Positions 44,663 through 54,111 of a stretch of 64,000 bases of DNA are shown one piece after another. Location of the stretch: positions 820,453 through 884,452 of the forward strand of contig JABTTW010000002.1 of the NCBI GenBank assembly GCA_015075745.1, written 5' to 3'. The DNA comes from Planctomycetia bacterium. GTDB taxonomy: Bacteria; Planctomycetota; Phycisphaerae; UBA1845; UTPLA1. The notes under the pieces were generated by a model. It had not been told where the DNA came from, searched no databases, and saw nothing but the letters and a program-made list of their open reading frames with translations. Each line of letters starts with the position of its first letter. Position 1 is the stretch's first letter. A program made the translations under genes and the position numbers.

Positions 44663-44671
44663 GACCGGTCC

Positions 44672-45658
44672 CTATGCGTCCGGAGATCGGGCTCGGCTGC
44701 GCTGCTGTTGGCCGGAAACAACGATTGACGTGACGATACCGGTGATCAGAACACCGCAGATAACCGCCAGCGAAATCTGCGTGGGAACGATGTAATGTCC
44801 CGAGAGCAGCATTTTCCCGCCGACGAAGACGAGTACGAGCATGAGACTGGCTTTGAGATATCTGAACTTGTCCATCACGCTGGCCAGGGCGAAGTAAAGC
44901 GAACGAAGGCCGAGAATCGCAAAGACGTTCGACGTGAAGACGATGAACGGGTCGGTCGTGATCGCGAAGATGGCCGGAATGGAGTCGACGGCAAAGAGGA
45001 CATCCGTGCTTTCCACGACCAGCAGGACAAGAAAGAGGGGTGTGATCGCCCGTTTGCCGTCGATCCGAGAGAAAAAGTGCCGCCCCTCGAAGTCGGGTGT
45101 TACGGGATAAAGACGGCGTGCGACCCGAACAAACGGATTTCGGTCCGGCTCGATCCTTTCTTCCTTGGTCACGAGCATCTTGACGGCGGTGGCGATGAGC
45201 AGGGCCCCAAAGACATAGATGACCCAGTGGAAGCGGTGAATGAGGGCGGTACCGGCGGCGATCATCGCCCCGCGAAGAATCAGCGCCCCGAGGATTCCCC
45301 AGAAAAGCACGCGGTGCTGAAAGGCGCCCGGCACGGCGAAATACTTAAAAATGAGGGCGATGACAAAGATGTTGTCTAGGCTGAGGGACTTCTCAACGAC
45401 GTAGCCGGTGAAGTACTTCATCGCCGCGTCCGCGCCGGACTCCTCGCCGCCCGCGTGAAGGCCGATGCCGAGCCAGTGATGCTCGTACATGTAGTAAATG
45501 CCGCCGTTGAAGACGAGAGACAGGAAGATCCAGAACGCAGTCCACGCGAGTGCCTCGCGCGTGCCGATGACGTGTTCCTTTCGGTTCAGGACACCGAGGT
45601 CCAGCGCGAGGAGCGATAAAATAAGGGCGATAAAACCGACCCAAAGCCAGACGATCAC
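44672..45658 (-). CDS. TerC/Alx-family membrane protein
   Basis: A 328-residue integral membrane protein with about nine helices. Typical motifs are YFTGYVVEKSLSLDNIFVIA and the late block ESTDVLFAVDSIPAIFAIT, including the conserved Asp residues. Family members export manganese or protect metal-loaded proteins in exocytosis. Start GTG 45658 with AGGA 9 nt upstream. No manganese riboswitch is visible before it. Confidence 0.9.
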   Translation of the reverse strand: MIVWLWVGFIALILSLLALDLGVLNRKEHVIGTREALAWTAFWIFLSLVFNGGIYYMYEHHWLGIGLHAGGEESGADAAMKYFTGYVVEKSLSLDNIFVIALIFKYFAVPGAFQHRVLFWGILGALILRGAMIAAGTALIHRFHWVIYVFGALLIATAVKMLVTKEERIEPDRNPFVRVARRLYPVTPDFEGRHFFSRIDGKRAITPLFLVLLVVESTDVLFAVDSIPAIFAITTDPFIVFTSNVFAILGLRSLYFALASVMDKFRYLKASLMLVLVFVGGKMLLSGHYIVPTQISLAVICGVLITGIVTSIVVSGQQQRSRARSPDA

Positions 45659-45858
45659 TGCTTGAATCCTGCCTTTCCCGGCGATGACGAACGGCGGGAG
45701 TATAGCGACGCGCGACCGTAATGCACGGCGCGAATTCGCCGATTAGAAATTTCGTCTCTGTTTGGAATCGACCGTGCCGGATATTCCCATGGCGCGGACC
45801 CGCCGGGCCCGTCGAGTTTTCCAGACCATCTGGTATATTGCCGTCGAGAGGTAAACCA

Positions 45859-47403
45859 ATGAGCCCTCCGCAAGCCGAAGCCGTCGCCGCAGTGGCCCCA
45901 GTCCAGATTACGAACGGCATCCACGAATTAACTTTTGCGCCGGTTGAATCCGCTTATCACAACGATGACCTCGCCCCGACGCGGCTGGCCGATCGCAAGT
46001 GGGGGATGAAGGACATCGCCGCTCTGTGGATCAGCATGGCGGCGTGCGTCCCAACCTACATGCTGGCCTCGGGCCTCATCGCGGGGGGGATGAATTGGTG
46101 GCAGGCCGTCCTGACCGTCTTCGCCGGAAACGTGATCGTGCTCATTCCGATGGTCCTCAATGCCCACGCGGGCACGAAGTACGGCATCCCGTTTCCGGTT
46201 TATTGCCGGGCGTCGTTCGGCATTTTGGGTGCAAATATCCCGGCGCTGCTTCGAGCCCTCGTGGCATGCGGGTGGTTCGGGATTCAGGCGTGGATCGGCG
46301 GCTGGGCGATCTTTACGATCATGGCTCAGTTCTTCCCTTCATGGAAAACGCTTTCCGATACGCCTCTGGGGATCAATGTTGCCGAGCTGGGGTGCTTCCT
46401 GTTTTTCTGGAGCATCAACATCCTCGTCATCTACAAGGGCATCGAGTCCATCCGCATCCTGCTGAACATCAAGGCGCCGCTGCTTCTGGTTCTCGGGTTG
46501 TGCCTATTGGCATGGGCCTACAATCGGGCCGGCGGGTTCGGTGCGATGCTCGATCAGCCGTCGCAGTTCGCCGCCGGTCAGCCCAAGGCCGGACAATTCT
46601 GGACCTTCTTCGTCCCGGCGCTCACCGCAAACGTCGGCTTCTGGGCCACACTTTCCCTCAACATCCCCGATTTCACTCGCTATGCCTATTCGCAGCGCGA
46701 TCAGGTCGTCGGCCAGGCTGTCGGGCTTCCGACCACGATGGGGCTGTACTCGTTCATTGGCGTCGCCGTCACGTCGGCGGCCTTCGTGATTTACGGCGAG
46801 GACCCGACACTATGGGATCCCGTGGTGCTGCTCTCGCGGTTCGAGAATAAGGCGGTGCTGGTCCTGGCGATGTTTGCGTTGTGCATTGCCACCCTCGCCA
46901 CGAATATCGCCGCCAACGTGGTGAGCCCGGCAAACGACTTCGCCCACGTCTGGCCGAAGAAGATCAATTTCCGAGTCGGTGGTTACATCACCGGCGCCAT
47001 CGGTATCATCATGATGCCCTGGAAGCTGGTGGAAGACCCGACCGGCTATATCTACAAGTGGTTGGTGGCGTATTCCAGCCTGCTCGGGGCCGTCGGCGGG
47101 GTCCTGATCGCGGACTATTTCGTTATTCGTCGTGCCCGACTGGATCTTCGCGGCCTCTACGAAAAGTCAGGGCCGTACTGGTTTACCGGTGGTTTCAACT
47201 TCCTGGCCGTCGTCGCATTGGCGCTGGGGATCGCCCCGTGCATCCCCGGTTTCATCGGGACGGTGACGACGATCAAGGTGCCGCAGATATGGCTCGACCT
47301 GTACCACTACGCGTGGTTTATCAGTTTCGGAATCTCGTTCCTGTTCCATCTCCTGCTGACCGGCCTCTTCGGACGAAGGGCTACTTCCGAAGCGATGGCT
47401 TGA
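45859..47403 (+). CDS. NCS1-family nucleobase/hydantoin permease
   Basis: A 514-residue 12-helix symporter of the nucleobase:cation symporter-1 family (cytosine, uracil, allantoin or hydantoin). Helix 1 contains LWISMAACVPTYMLASGLIA, and RASFGILGANIPALLRALVA and NIPDFTRYA follow. The exact substrate is not determined. The ATG follows GAGAGG; a TATATT lies at 45834. Its 3' end overlaps the convergent zinc-permease gene by 23 bp. Confidence 0.88.
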   Translation: MSPPQAEAVAAVAPVQITNGIHELTFAPVESAYHNDDLAPTRLADRKWGMKDIAALWISMAACVPTYMLASGLIAGGMNWWQAVLTVFAGNVIVLIPMVLNAHAGTKYGIPFPVYCRASFGILGANIPALLRALVACGWFGIQAWIGGWAIFTIMAQFFPSWKTLSDTPLGINVAELGCFLFFWSINILVIYKGIESIRILLNIKAPLLLVLGLCLLAWAYNRAGGFGAMLDQPSQFAAGQPKAGQFWTFFVPALTANVGFWATLSLNIPDFTRYAYSQRDQVVGQAVGLPTTMGLYSFIGVAVTSAAFVIYGEDPTLWDPVVLLSRFENKAVLVLAMFALCIATLATNIAANVVSPANDFAHVWPKKINFRVGGYITGAIGIIMMPWKLVEDPTGYIYKWLVAYSSLLGAVGGVLIADYFVIRRARLDLRGLYEKSGPYWFTGGFNFLAVVALALGIAPCIPGFIGTVTTIKVPQIWLDLYHYAWFISFGISFLFHLLLTGLFGRRATSEAMA

Positions 47404-48232
47404 GCGCGCGTGACGCGAGGATCGCCAGGACGTAAACGGCCGCGGAAAGAACGATCATCGTTGCGCCGGCCGGCAGGTCGGGACCATAGCTCAGCGCCAA
47501 CCCGCCGATCGTCGTCGCCATGCAGATGAGTGTCGCGCCGATCATCATCCGGGTCAGCGTTCGCGCAAACTGTCCGGCGGTCGCCGCCGGCAGTGTGAGC
47601 AGTGCGATCACCAGGATGATCCCCACCACCTTCACCAGCACCACGACCGTCAGCGCGATCAGACAAAGTAGCAGCAGATAATAAAACTCAACGGCAATCC
47701 CGCGGAGCCGGGCGAATTCTTCGTCGAAGCAGACCGCCAGAAATTTGTTGTAGAACAAGAGCCCGGCGGCCACGATCAGCAGGTCGAGTCCCGCCAGCAG
47801 CCAGAGATCGTCGGGCGAGACCATAAGGATGTTACCGAAGAGGTAGCTCATCAGGTCCTTGTCGTAGCCCGGTGTCTTGGCGATGAAGAGAACGCCGGTC
47901 GCCATGCCGACGGCCCATATCGCGCCGATGACGGTGTCTTCGCGTTCTTTGGCGCGAAGACTGACCAGGCCGATGATCAGTGCGGATATGACGGACGCGA
48001 AGACGGCGCCCCAAAGCGGCGTGAACTCCCGCCAACCATGGACAACCTGAAGATACCTTGCCGCACCCATGCCGCCGAGCACGCAGTGAGATATCGCGCC
48101 GGCGATATAGGTGATCCGGCGGGTGACGACATAGCTGCCGACGATGCCGCAGGCGACGCTCGCGAGCACCCCCGTCGCCAGGGCAAGCTGGAGCAGCCTC
48201 ATCTCTCCGACAGCTTGGAAAAACTCAGTCAC
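47381..48232 (-). CDS. zinc/manganese ABC transporter permease
   Basis: A 283-residue ABC-3 family permease, about eight helices; motifs GAISHCVLGGMGAARYL and LPAATAGQFARTL. It forms the membrane channel of the importer with the two upstream genes. The GTG start overlaps the ATPase stop (GTGA at 48229-48232). Confidence 0.9.
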   Translation of the reverse strand: MTEFFQAVGEMRLLQLALATGVLASVACGIVGSYVVTRRITYIAGAISHCVLGGMGAARYLQVVHGWREFTPLWGAVFASVISALIIGLVSLRAKEREDTVIGAIWAVGMATGVLFIAKTPGYDKDLMSYLFGNILMVSPDDLWLLAGLDLLIVAAGLLFYNKFLAVCFDEEFARLRGIAVEFYYLLLLCLIALTVVVLVKVVGIILVIALLTLPAATAGQFARTLTRMMIGATLICMATTIGGLALSYGPDLPAGATMIVLSAAVYVLAILASRALKPSLRK

Positions 48233-48993
48233 GGCGTCTCACGATGTGCACAAGGACCGGAGTGGTCGTGATGGATCAGTCGAACGTCTCGCCCGTAAAG
48301 CTCGATGATGGCTTCGTTGGATAGCTCGCCGCTGGAGTGAACGTGAACCGTCCGATTCACGCAGACCACCGTCTTCACGAATCGCGATACGAACCCGACA
48401 TCGTGTGAAACAAGCACGACCGTGAATCGCTCGCTGAGCTGCCGGAGCAGGGCGTACAAATCGTCCTGAACGCCTAGATCCAGATTGGCCGTCGGCTCGT
48501 CGAGCAGCAGAAGCTTCGGTTCGCACGCCAGGGCCCGGGCAATCAGCACGCGCTGCCGCTGCCCGCCCGACAGCGAGGAGAACGGCCTGGAAGCCTTCGA
48601 TTCCAGATTGACGTCCTTGAGCCGGGCGCGGGCCATCTCCTTGTCCTTGGCGGAATAGGGACCGATGCATCGGGCGATGCCCAGTCGTCCCATGATGACC
48701 ACGTCGAGCACGCTCACCGGAAAGAGCGGGTCGAGCTGGGCATGCTGCGGCATGTATCCGATGAACCCGCGGGCCTTGTCCGGCGGGAGACCGAATACGC
48801 GCATGTACCCCTCTTGAGGAGATATAAGGCCAAGCATGAGCTTGAGGAGCGTCGTCTTGCCGCCGCCGTTGGGCCCGACGATGGAAACGAAGTCGCGATC
48901 CGCGATCGCAAGCGTCACGTCGTCGAGGACGGTCGCTTCGTCGTAGCTGAACCGTAGTCCGCTCGCTTCAATAACGGTCGGCCGGGTTTCCAA
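48229..48993 (-). CDS. zinc/manganese ABC transporter ATPase
   Basis: A 254-residue ABC ATPase: Walker A GPNGGGKTT, Q-loop MPQHAQLDPLFP, signature LSGGQRQRV, Walker B LLLLDEPTANLD, H-loop SHDVGF. C-terminal 30 residues are His/Asp-rich (LIHHDHSGPCAH), possibly binding metal. The likely start is TTG at 48993. Order: binding protein, ATPase, permease. Confidence 0.9.
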   Translation of the reverse strand: METRPTVIEASGLRFSYDEATVLDDVTLAIADRDFVSIVGPNGGGKTTLLKLMLGLISPQEGYMRVFGLPPDKARGFIGYMPQHAQLDPLFPVSVLDVVIMGRLGIARCIGPYSAKDKEMARARLKDVNLESKASRPFSSLSGGQRQRVLIARALACEPKLLLLDEPTANLDLGVQDDLYALLRQLSERFTVVLVSHDVGFVSRFVKTVVCVNRTVHVHSSGELSNEAIIELYGRDVRLIHHDHSGPCAHRETP

Positions 48994-49060
48994 AGGGGGG
49001 TGAGCTCCGAATCTATGCCGTGGCTGTCATGGACGAGCCGAATCGCGGATTCTCGCAGAC

Positions 49061-49993
49061 TCAGTTTACCGGGGCCAGTGCACTTCTGATTTTTTGTGCC
49101 ATCTCCTCGAGGTTTTTCAGATAGTCCCGGGCAAGTGGGTCCAAAGTGTCCAGCTTTGCGCCGAGTTCTCGGGCGACTGCTTCCGCGCCCGTCGTCGCGA
49201 ACTGAGGCTGGACGAAGATGACTCGGGCGCCGCCGGTTCTGGCCTTCTCGACGAGCATGCGTATCTGTCGAGCGCCCGGCTCCTTGCCGCCCTCCTCGAT
49301 CGCCACCTGTTTGAGGCCGTAGGCGTCCCCAAAGTAACCGAAGGAAGGATGAAATACGAAAAACTCCTTCCCCCGGCATGGTGCAAGAAGCTCGGTCAGC
49401 TTCGAATGCACGGCATCCAGCTCACGCTCGAAAGTCGTCAGGTTGCTCCGGTATTCGACGGCGTGATCGGGGTCCAGCTCTGAAAGCGTCTGCTCAATGC
49501 GCCCGGCCAGCTTCTTGACGATCCGCGGATCGAGCCAGATGTGCGGATCGCCCTCTTCATCGTGATGATGATGCTCTGACGCGCCGTCGTCATCATGGAA
49601 GCACTCAACGCCGGGACGCCGCTTGATGCCCTCACTCGTATCGACAAACTTGATCCGGTCGCTGACCGATCCCATTCGATCGCGGATCCCCGCCTCAAAC
49701 GGAACGCCGATCCCGAAGTATGCGCGGGAGGCGGAAATCGCCGCGATCTGTCTTTGCGTGGGTTCGAAGGTGTGATAAGACTGCCCCGGCGCGACGAGGA
49801 CCTCGACGCGCGCACGTTTGCCCGCGACGCGTTCGACAAAATAGGCTTGCGGGGCAATGGTGACGAAAACAACGAGCGATTGATCCGATGGACCATCAGC
49901 GCTTTTTGAGTTGCAACAAGGCTGAAGCAGAACGGCACTGATGACGAGCCCGCAAGCCGACAAACCCAGAAGTATTCTCGCGCGCCTCATCAT
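49061..49993 (-). CDS. zinc/manganese ABC transporter binding lipoprotein
   Basis: A 310-residue ZnuA/TroA-type substrate-binding protein with a signal sequence ending in a lipobox at CC (LLQPC). A His-rich loop (HHHHDEEGDPHIWLDP) and later His/Asp residues are metal ligands. It delivers metal to the permease. The ATG at 49993 is preferred; a longer in-frame start is unlikely. Confidence 0.9.
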   Translation of the reverse strand: MMRRARILLGLSACGLVISAVLLQPCCNSKSADGPSDQSLVVFVTIAPQAYFVERVAGKRARVEVLVAPGQSYHTFEPTQRQIAAISASRAYFGIGVPFEAGIRDRMGSVSDRIKFVDTSEGIKRRPGVECFHDDDGASEHHHHDEEGDPHIWLDPRIVKKLAGRIEQTLSELDPDHAVEYRSNLTTFERELDAVHSKLTELLAPCRGKEFFVFHPSFGYFGDAYGLKQVAIEEGGKEPGARQIRMLVEKARTGGARVIFVQPQFATTGAEAVARELGAKLDTLDPLARDYLKNLEEMAQKIRSALAPVN

Positions 49994-50076
49994 GGTTTCC
50001 CGAAACCGCCGCCAATCCCTGCCAGGAGCGACAGGATGATTGTAATAGCTAGGGAAGCATAGAGCTGTCTCGGTGC

Positions 50077-50115
50077 AAAAAAAGAAACGGGTCGGCCGAG
50101 GCCACAACCCGTTTC
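50077..50115 (-). terminator. terminator after the FlgM gene
   Basis: On the minus strand GAAACGGGT pairs with ACCCGTTTC, followed by TTTTTTT. It lies between the FlgM gene and the zinc-binding protein gene. Confidence 0.85.
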
Positions 50116-50180
50116 AAAGGAAGAGCTCGCGGCACTGGCGGATCAAGCGCCGCGACTCAGTTTGTTGACGCGCCTGCCGA

Positions 50181-50462
50181 TCAGTCTCCCAGATCGTTAA
50201 GCAGCCGCTCACTCGCAATGTCCAGCTTGTCAGGCGTCACGTACGAGCCGTCCAGAATCTCGTTGCGGATATTCACGATTCGGCGAGCCCGGACCTCTGG
50301 AAGTTCCGAAAGGCGACTCAAGAACGATGCCAATTCCGAAATCTCAACGGTGTCATCCAGGACGGCGGTGTTGGCCGACTCGGATCGGCGGGAAGTCTGA
50401 TTGGCGAATTCCCTCAACGTTGACGATGAAACCGGCACCCCCAATCCCTGTATCTCACTCAC
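50181..50462 (-). CDS. flgM: FlgM-family anti-sigma-28 factor
   Basis: A 93-residue acidic protein. The C-terminal half (IRNEILDGSYVTPDKLDIAS then ERLLND) matches the FlgM sigma-binding region; the N-terminus is disordered. It holds the flagellar sigma factor inactive until hook completion. Isolated from other flagellar genes in this window. GTG start with GAGGTG upstream. Confidence 0.85.
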   Translation of the reverse strand: MSEIQGLGVPVSSSTLREFANQTSRRSESANTAVLDDTVEISELASFLSRLSELPEVRARRIVNIRNEILDGSYVTPDKLDIASERLLNDLGD

Positions 50463-50995
50463 AATACACCTCGCTTACTTCGCTTCGGCACACTTACAAT
50501 TCACAACTGTTACGACTGATTGCGTGGCGAAGTTCGCAATCTAAAAAACCGTCTCTGACTGTCGCTGGGTCTCGGGCGGAAACTGCGCGTGGTCCGACCA
50601 AATCAGCCACAGTCTCAACATTCTCCATATCGGTCGCCAGCTACTCCGGACTAAAGGCATTTGCCGGGCATCCCCCATATGTAGTCTGGAATCGTCAAAA
50701 GTGCCGTTTTTCACAGCTTACAGGTATGTGCACACTTATCGGGCAAAGTGTCATAAGTCCTGCGATATCAATACTTGCATCAAGCGCCGCACTTCCACAG
50801 GCCGTGTCCAGCCGCTGTGATTTCCTCCAGCCGGGTACCACTATATATGGTGTATTGAAGGTCGTGCGTCCGAGAATATCTTAGGGGCTTCCACAAGTCC
50901 CTTTTGTGAAATCCTTCGTATTCCAACGCGCGAAGCGTGCGCGTTGGTCCGTCTGATCGCGTTTTTGGCAGCGGCGCAGTTGCAAAGACATTCCA
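50463..50995. other. intergenic region before the flavoprotein gene
   Basis: About 530 bp without a supported gene; more AT-rich than average. Nothing recognised apart from the TATAAT at its right end. Confidence 0.4.
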
Positions 50996-51001
50996 TATAA
51001 T
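50996..51001 (+). promoter_or_regulatory. leaderless-type -10 of the flavoprotein gene
   Basis: A perfect TATAAT ends 7 nt before the ATG at 51009 (another in-frame ATG at 51000 touches it). No ribosome binding site. Confidence 0.55.
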
Positions 51002-51008
51002 GCGAGAC

Positions 51009-52352
51009 ATGTCAAAGAATTCTCCTCCCGACGTAGCGAAGATACGAGCCGCGAACTTCGCCGAACTCGAACCTCGGTACACCGCAGATGAGGCGATTGC
51101 CGAGTCCTCTCGATGCCTGTTTTGCTACGACGCGCCCTGCACGCGCTCGTGTCCGACACACATAGATATTCCCAAGTTCATCCGCCAGATTCTCCACAAG
51201 AACCCGATCGGCGCGGCGGAGACGATCCTCAGCGAGAACATCTTTGGCGGATCGTGCGCCCGTGCCTGTCCAACCGAAGTCCTCTGCGAGGGCGCCTGCG
51301 TGGACAACACGCTGCTCAAGTCGCCCGTGCGCATCGGCCGACTCCAGCGATTCGCCTGCGATGAGGCGGCTGACAAGGACGTTCAGTTCTTTAAGGCGGG
51401 GCCGGACTCCGGCAAGAAAGTGGCGATCGTCGGCGCCGGCCCGGCGGGACTGACCTGTGCTCACGAACTGCGCAAGCAAGGACACGCCGTTACCGTCTTT
51501 GAAGCCCGCGAGATGCCCGGCGGAATCAACACCTACGGCATTGCCTACTACAAATACGATACGAAGTTTGCCCTGTCTGAAGTCGAGCAGGTCAAGCGAA
51601 TCGGTGGAATCGACTTGCGCACCAATTCGCCGGTCACTGGTGCGCAACTTTCAAAGCTGCTTGCCGAATACGACGCCGTCTTTCTCGGCGTCGGCCTGGG
51701 GCGCACCGCCTCACTCCGCATCGACGGCGAAGACAAGTCGGGCGTCTGGGAGGCCCTGGACTTCATCTTCCAGACCCACACCATGCCGCTCGAAAAGTGT
51801 CAGGTCGGCCGTAAGGTTCTCGTCGTCGGCGGTGGCAACACGGCCGTGGACGTGGGGACGGCCGCGATTCGGCTCGGCGCCGAGGAAGTGACGATCGCCT
51901 ATCGCCGCGGCGAGGCGGAAATGCCCGCCTTCAAGTATGAGTACGAACTGACCAAGTCCGACGGCATCCGCTGGGAGTTTAACGCCGCGCCGGCGCGGGT
52001 CGTCAGTGCCAACGGCGTGGCAACCGGGTTGGAATTCGCCCGGACGCGCCTCATCGGGGCGGGTCGAGACGCCAAACTTGAAACCATTCCAGGCTCCAAC
52101 TTCGTCCTGGAAGCCGACATGATCGTCAAGGCCCTGGGACAGGAGGCGCTGCTCGACCTCTTAAAGTCCGTTCCGGGACTCAAGCTGGAAAATGGAAAGG
52201 TCGCCGTGGATCGAAGCAGTGGGGCAACATCCGTCCCCGGGCTTTTCGCCGGCGGCGACTGCATCACCAAGGGGGGCGAAGTGGTCGATGCGGTGCAGCA
52301 GGGCAAGATCGGCGCCGCGGGGATTCACGCTCATTTGACTGGCAGGAAGTAG
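51009..52352 (+). CDS. GltD/PreT-type NAD(P)H flavoprotein
   Basis: A 447-residue soluble oxidoreductase. N-terminal cysteines for two 4Fe-4S clusters: CLFCYDAPCTRSCP and CARACPTEVLCEGAC. FAD site VAIVGAGPAGLTCAHELRKQ and NAD(P) site VLVVGGGNTAVDVGTAA follow, then GLFAGGDC. It is related to glutamate synthase small subunit and to PreT of pyrimidine reduction. No large GltB or PreA gene is adjacent, so the partner is unknown. A nucleobase permease lies about 3.6 kb away, weakly favouring PreT. Confidence 0.85.
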   Translation: MSKNSPPDVAKIRAANFAELEPRYTADEAIAESSRCLFCYDAPCTRSCPTHIDIPKFIRQILHKNPIGAAETILSENIFGGSCARACPTEVLCEGACVDNTLLKSPVRIGRLQRFACDEAADKDVQFFKAGPDSGKKVAIVGAGPAGLTCAHELRKQGHAVTVFEAREMPGGINTYGIAYYKYDTKFALSEVEQVKRIGGIDLRTNSPVTGAQLSKLLAEYDAVFLGVGLGRTASLRIDGEDKSGVWEALDFIFQTHTMPLEKCQVGRKVLVVGGGNTAVDVGTAAIRLGAEEVTIAYRRGEAEMPAFKYEYELTKSDGIRWEFNAAPARVVSANGVATGLEFARTRLIGAGRDAKLETIPGSNFVLEADMIVKALGQEALLDLLKSVPGLKLENGKVAVDRSSGATSVPGLFAGGDCITKGGEVVDAVQQGKIGAAGIHAHLTGRK

Positions 52353-52383
52353 CCCGTCACATATCTGCGACATGAGTAGTGGG

Positions 52384-53652
52384 CTACAGAATCGGATCCG
52401 ACTCGACCTGCACGGTTCGCTGCACGCCGGCCGCATCTTCGATGAGCATCTCCGCACCGCCCTCACGGTGCACGCGCCGCCCGAAGAGCTCAGACTTGCC
52501 TTCCACGGTGGTCACGTCGATACTGTTCACCCGGACGATCTTCTCGCCGACGGCAAGCCCGGCCCGTGCAGCGCCGAAGCCGTCGGCGATCGTCACGATC
52601 TCATAGATTCCGTCGGCGGTGGACTTGAGAGCCATTCCAAAGGTGCCGATCGGCTCCCCAAGCAGCGTCGGCGTATCGGCCGCCGGGGTCAACTCCATCC
52701 ACGATCCCATGGTCGATACATGCACGCTCTCGTGACTCGCGAGGATCAACCAACCGAGTAGCGCCCGGCGACGACCTTCGGGAATCAAAACGGCGGGCAA
52801 GTTGTCGGCGACCGCGCTGCCGATTCCGACGCCGGGAAGCCTGACGATCGACGTCTCGCAGGCCGCGCCGGCGCCAAGTATGTTCGTGCGAATTTGTGCC
52901 AGTGAGGCGGCATCAATTCCGGCGTCGGTCAGCACTTCATCGCCCAGTGCCAGTGCCACGGCCCCGCCGGTGTCCAGCAGGGCCTCGCTCGAATTCGCGG
53001 CATTCCCCAGGCGAACGCGCAGCGCGATGACGCCGACCTTGAGCGGCGAAAACGGGATCAACGGTCCCCCGACACTGAGATCAACCGCGTCGCTCGGACG
53101 ATCTCGCGATCCCGCCGGCAGGAGCACCAATTGACGGCCGTGGTCCTCAACCCGCCAGTCAACCTGCATCAGCGCCGGAGCGGACATGATGAAGTCAACG
53201 CCCGCCTCGGCAAAGGTGTCGAAGCCCGACTCGTGCATGACTGTAAATGCAGCGCGACCGATCACGACGCCGCCGATGTCCACCGTCTCGGCCACGAACA
53301 GTGTCGAATCAAAATCAACAACAACCCCCGTGCGGCAAACGCCGAGGTCGTCGCGCTCCGATCCGTCCACCGGATTCGGCCCGTCACCAACCAGGCCGAA
53401 TTTTGCAATGGACCTCGGCGAAGCCAGGCTGGTCAGGATCGTTCCGGTGTCCAGAAGAATGTTCGCCGTCACACCGTTGACGCGGCCCTCGACGATCAGG
53501 GCAAGCTGAGACTTGACCGCGACGGAGACGCCCTGCGCAGGCGGCGGAACGAGAAGCGTGTCATAGGGAGGAGCGCAGCCGGCGAAGGACAAGGCGATCG
53601 CAAAGAGCCGGACACGCCATCGATGCAAAGTGGGATCAGACCTCAAGGACAT
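52384..53652 (-). CDS. lipoprotein aspartyl protease with PDZ domain
   Basis: A 422-residue exported protein. Lipobox cysteine C26 (SFAGC). Two retropepsin-like aspartate motifs: D68 in LLDTGT and D227 in LLDTGG, giving a pepsin-like pair in one chain. A C-terminal PDZ domain (residues about 335-420; GFGAARAGLAVGEKIVRVNS) probably binds substrate C-termini. It is last in a minus-strand trio, 8 nt after the LABN gene. Substrate unknown. Confidence 0.8.
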   Translation of the reverse strand: MSLRSDPTLHRWRVRLFAIALSFAGCAPPYDTLLVPPPAQGVSVAVKSQLALIVEGRVNGVTANILLDTGTILTSLASPRSIAKFGLVGDGPNPVDGSERDDLGVCRTGVVVDFDSTLFVAETVDIGGVVIGRAAFTVMHESGFDTFAEAGVDFIMSAPALMQVDWRVEDHGRQLVLLPAGSRDRPSDAVDLSVGGPLIPFSPLKVGVIALRVRLGNAANSSEALLDTGGAVALALGDEVLTDAGIDAASLAQIRTNILGAGAACETSIVRLPGVGIGSAVADNLPAVLIPEGRRRALLGWLILASHESVHVSTMGSWMELTPAADTPTLLGEPIGTFGMALKSTADGIYEIVTIADGFGAARAGLAVGEKIVRVNSIDVTTVEGKSELFGRRVHREGGAEMLIEDAAGVQRTVQVESDPIL

Positions 53653-53660
53653 GACCCATT

Positions 53661-54050
53661 CTATTTCGTCCCCCGTCCCCCGGCATCACGGATACTGGAA
53701 AGTTTGATTTCAGCGGAATCCGGCGCGACGACGGGAAGCCGCGGCTTCACCTGCTCGTCCGGTGTCGCCTCCGTCTCAACCGGCTGGGTCAGGCCGAGCA
53801 GGCGAATCCCCACCAGAATCGCCACTGGTTGTCCCGCAATGATGACCCAATCCAGGCGCACAATGGCATAGACGCCGACGAGTGAAACACCGACCAGCCC
53901 CAGTGCCACCATTCCCGGACTCAACGTAAATCGCTCGTCTCGCTTCGACGCGATCAGGTGCATGCCGAGGGCCAGCCACAACAGCAGTTGGCCAAGCCCA
54001 CCCGCCGCGAACAAAAGGAAGTCCGCAAATTCAATTCCCTGAGCCAGCAA
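53661..54050 (-). CDS. LABN-domain membrane protein
   Basis: A 129-residue protein with about three membrane helices of the lipid-A-disaccharide-synthase N-terminal (LABN) type: SPGMVALGLVGVSLVGVYAI and RLDWVIIAGQPVAILVG, then a Pro-rich tail. In its family this small domain often stands alone next to envelope genes. The TTG start has AAGGGTGG upstream. Confidence 0.75.
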   Translation of the reverse strand: MLAQGIEFADFLLFAAGGLGQLLLWLALGMHLIASKRDERFTLSPGMVALGLVGVSLVGVYAIVRLDWVIIAGQPVAILVGIRLLGLTQPVETEATPDEQVKPRLPVVAPDSAEIKLSSIRDAGGRGTK

Positions 54051-54111
54051 TTTCCACCCTTCACCCGAGACAGGATACTCGCCGATTCCTATCTCTCGTT
54101 ATTAAGACCAA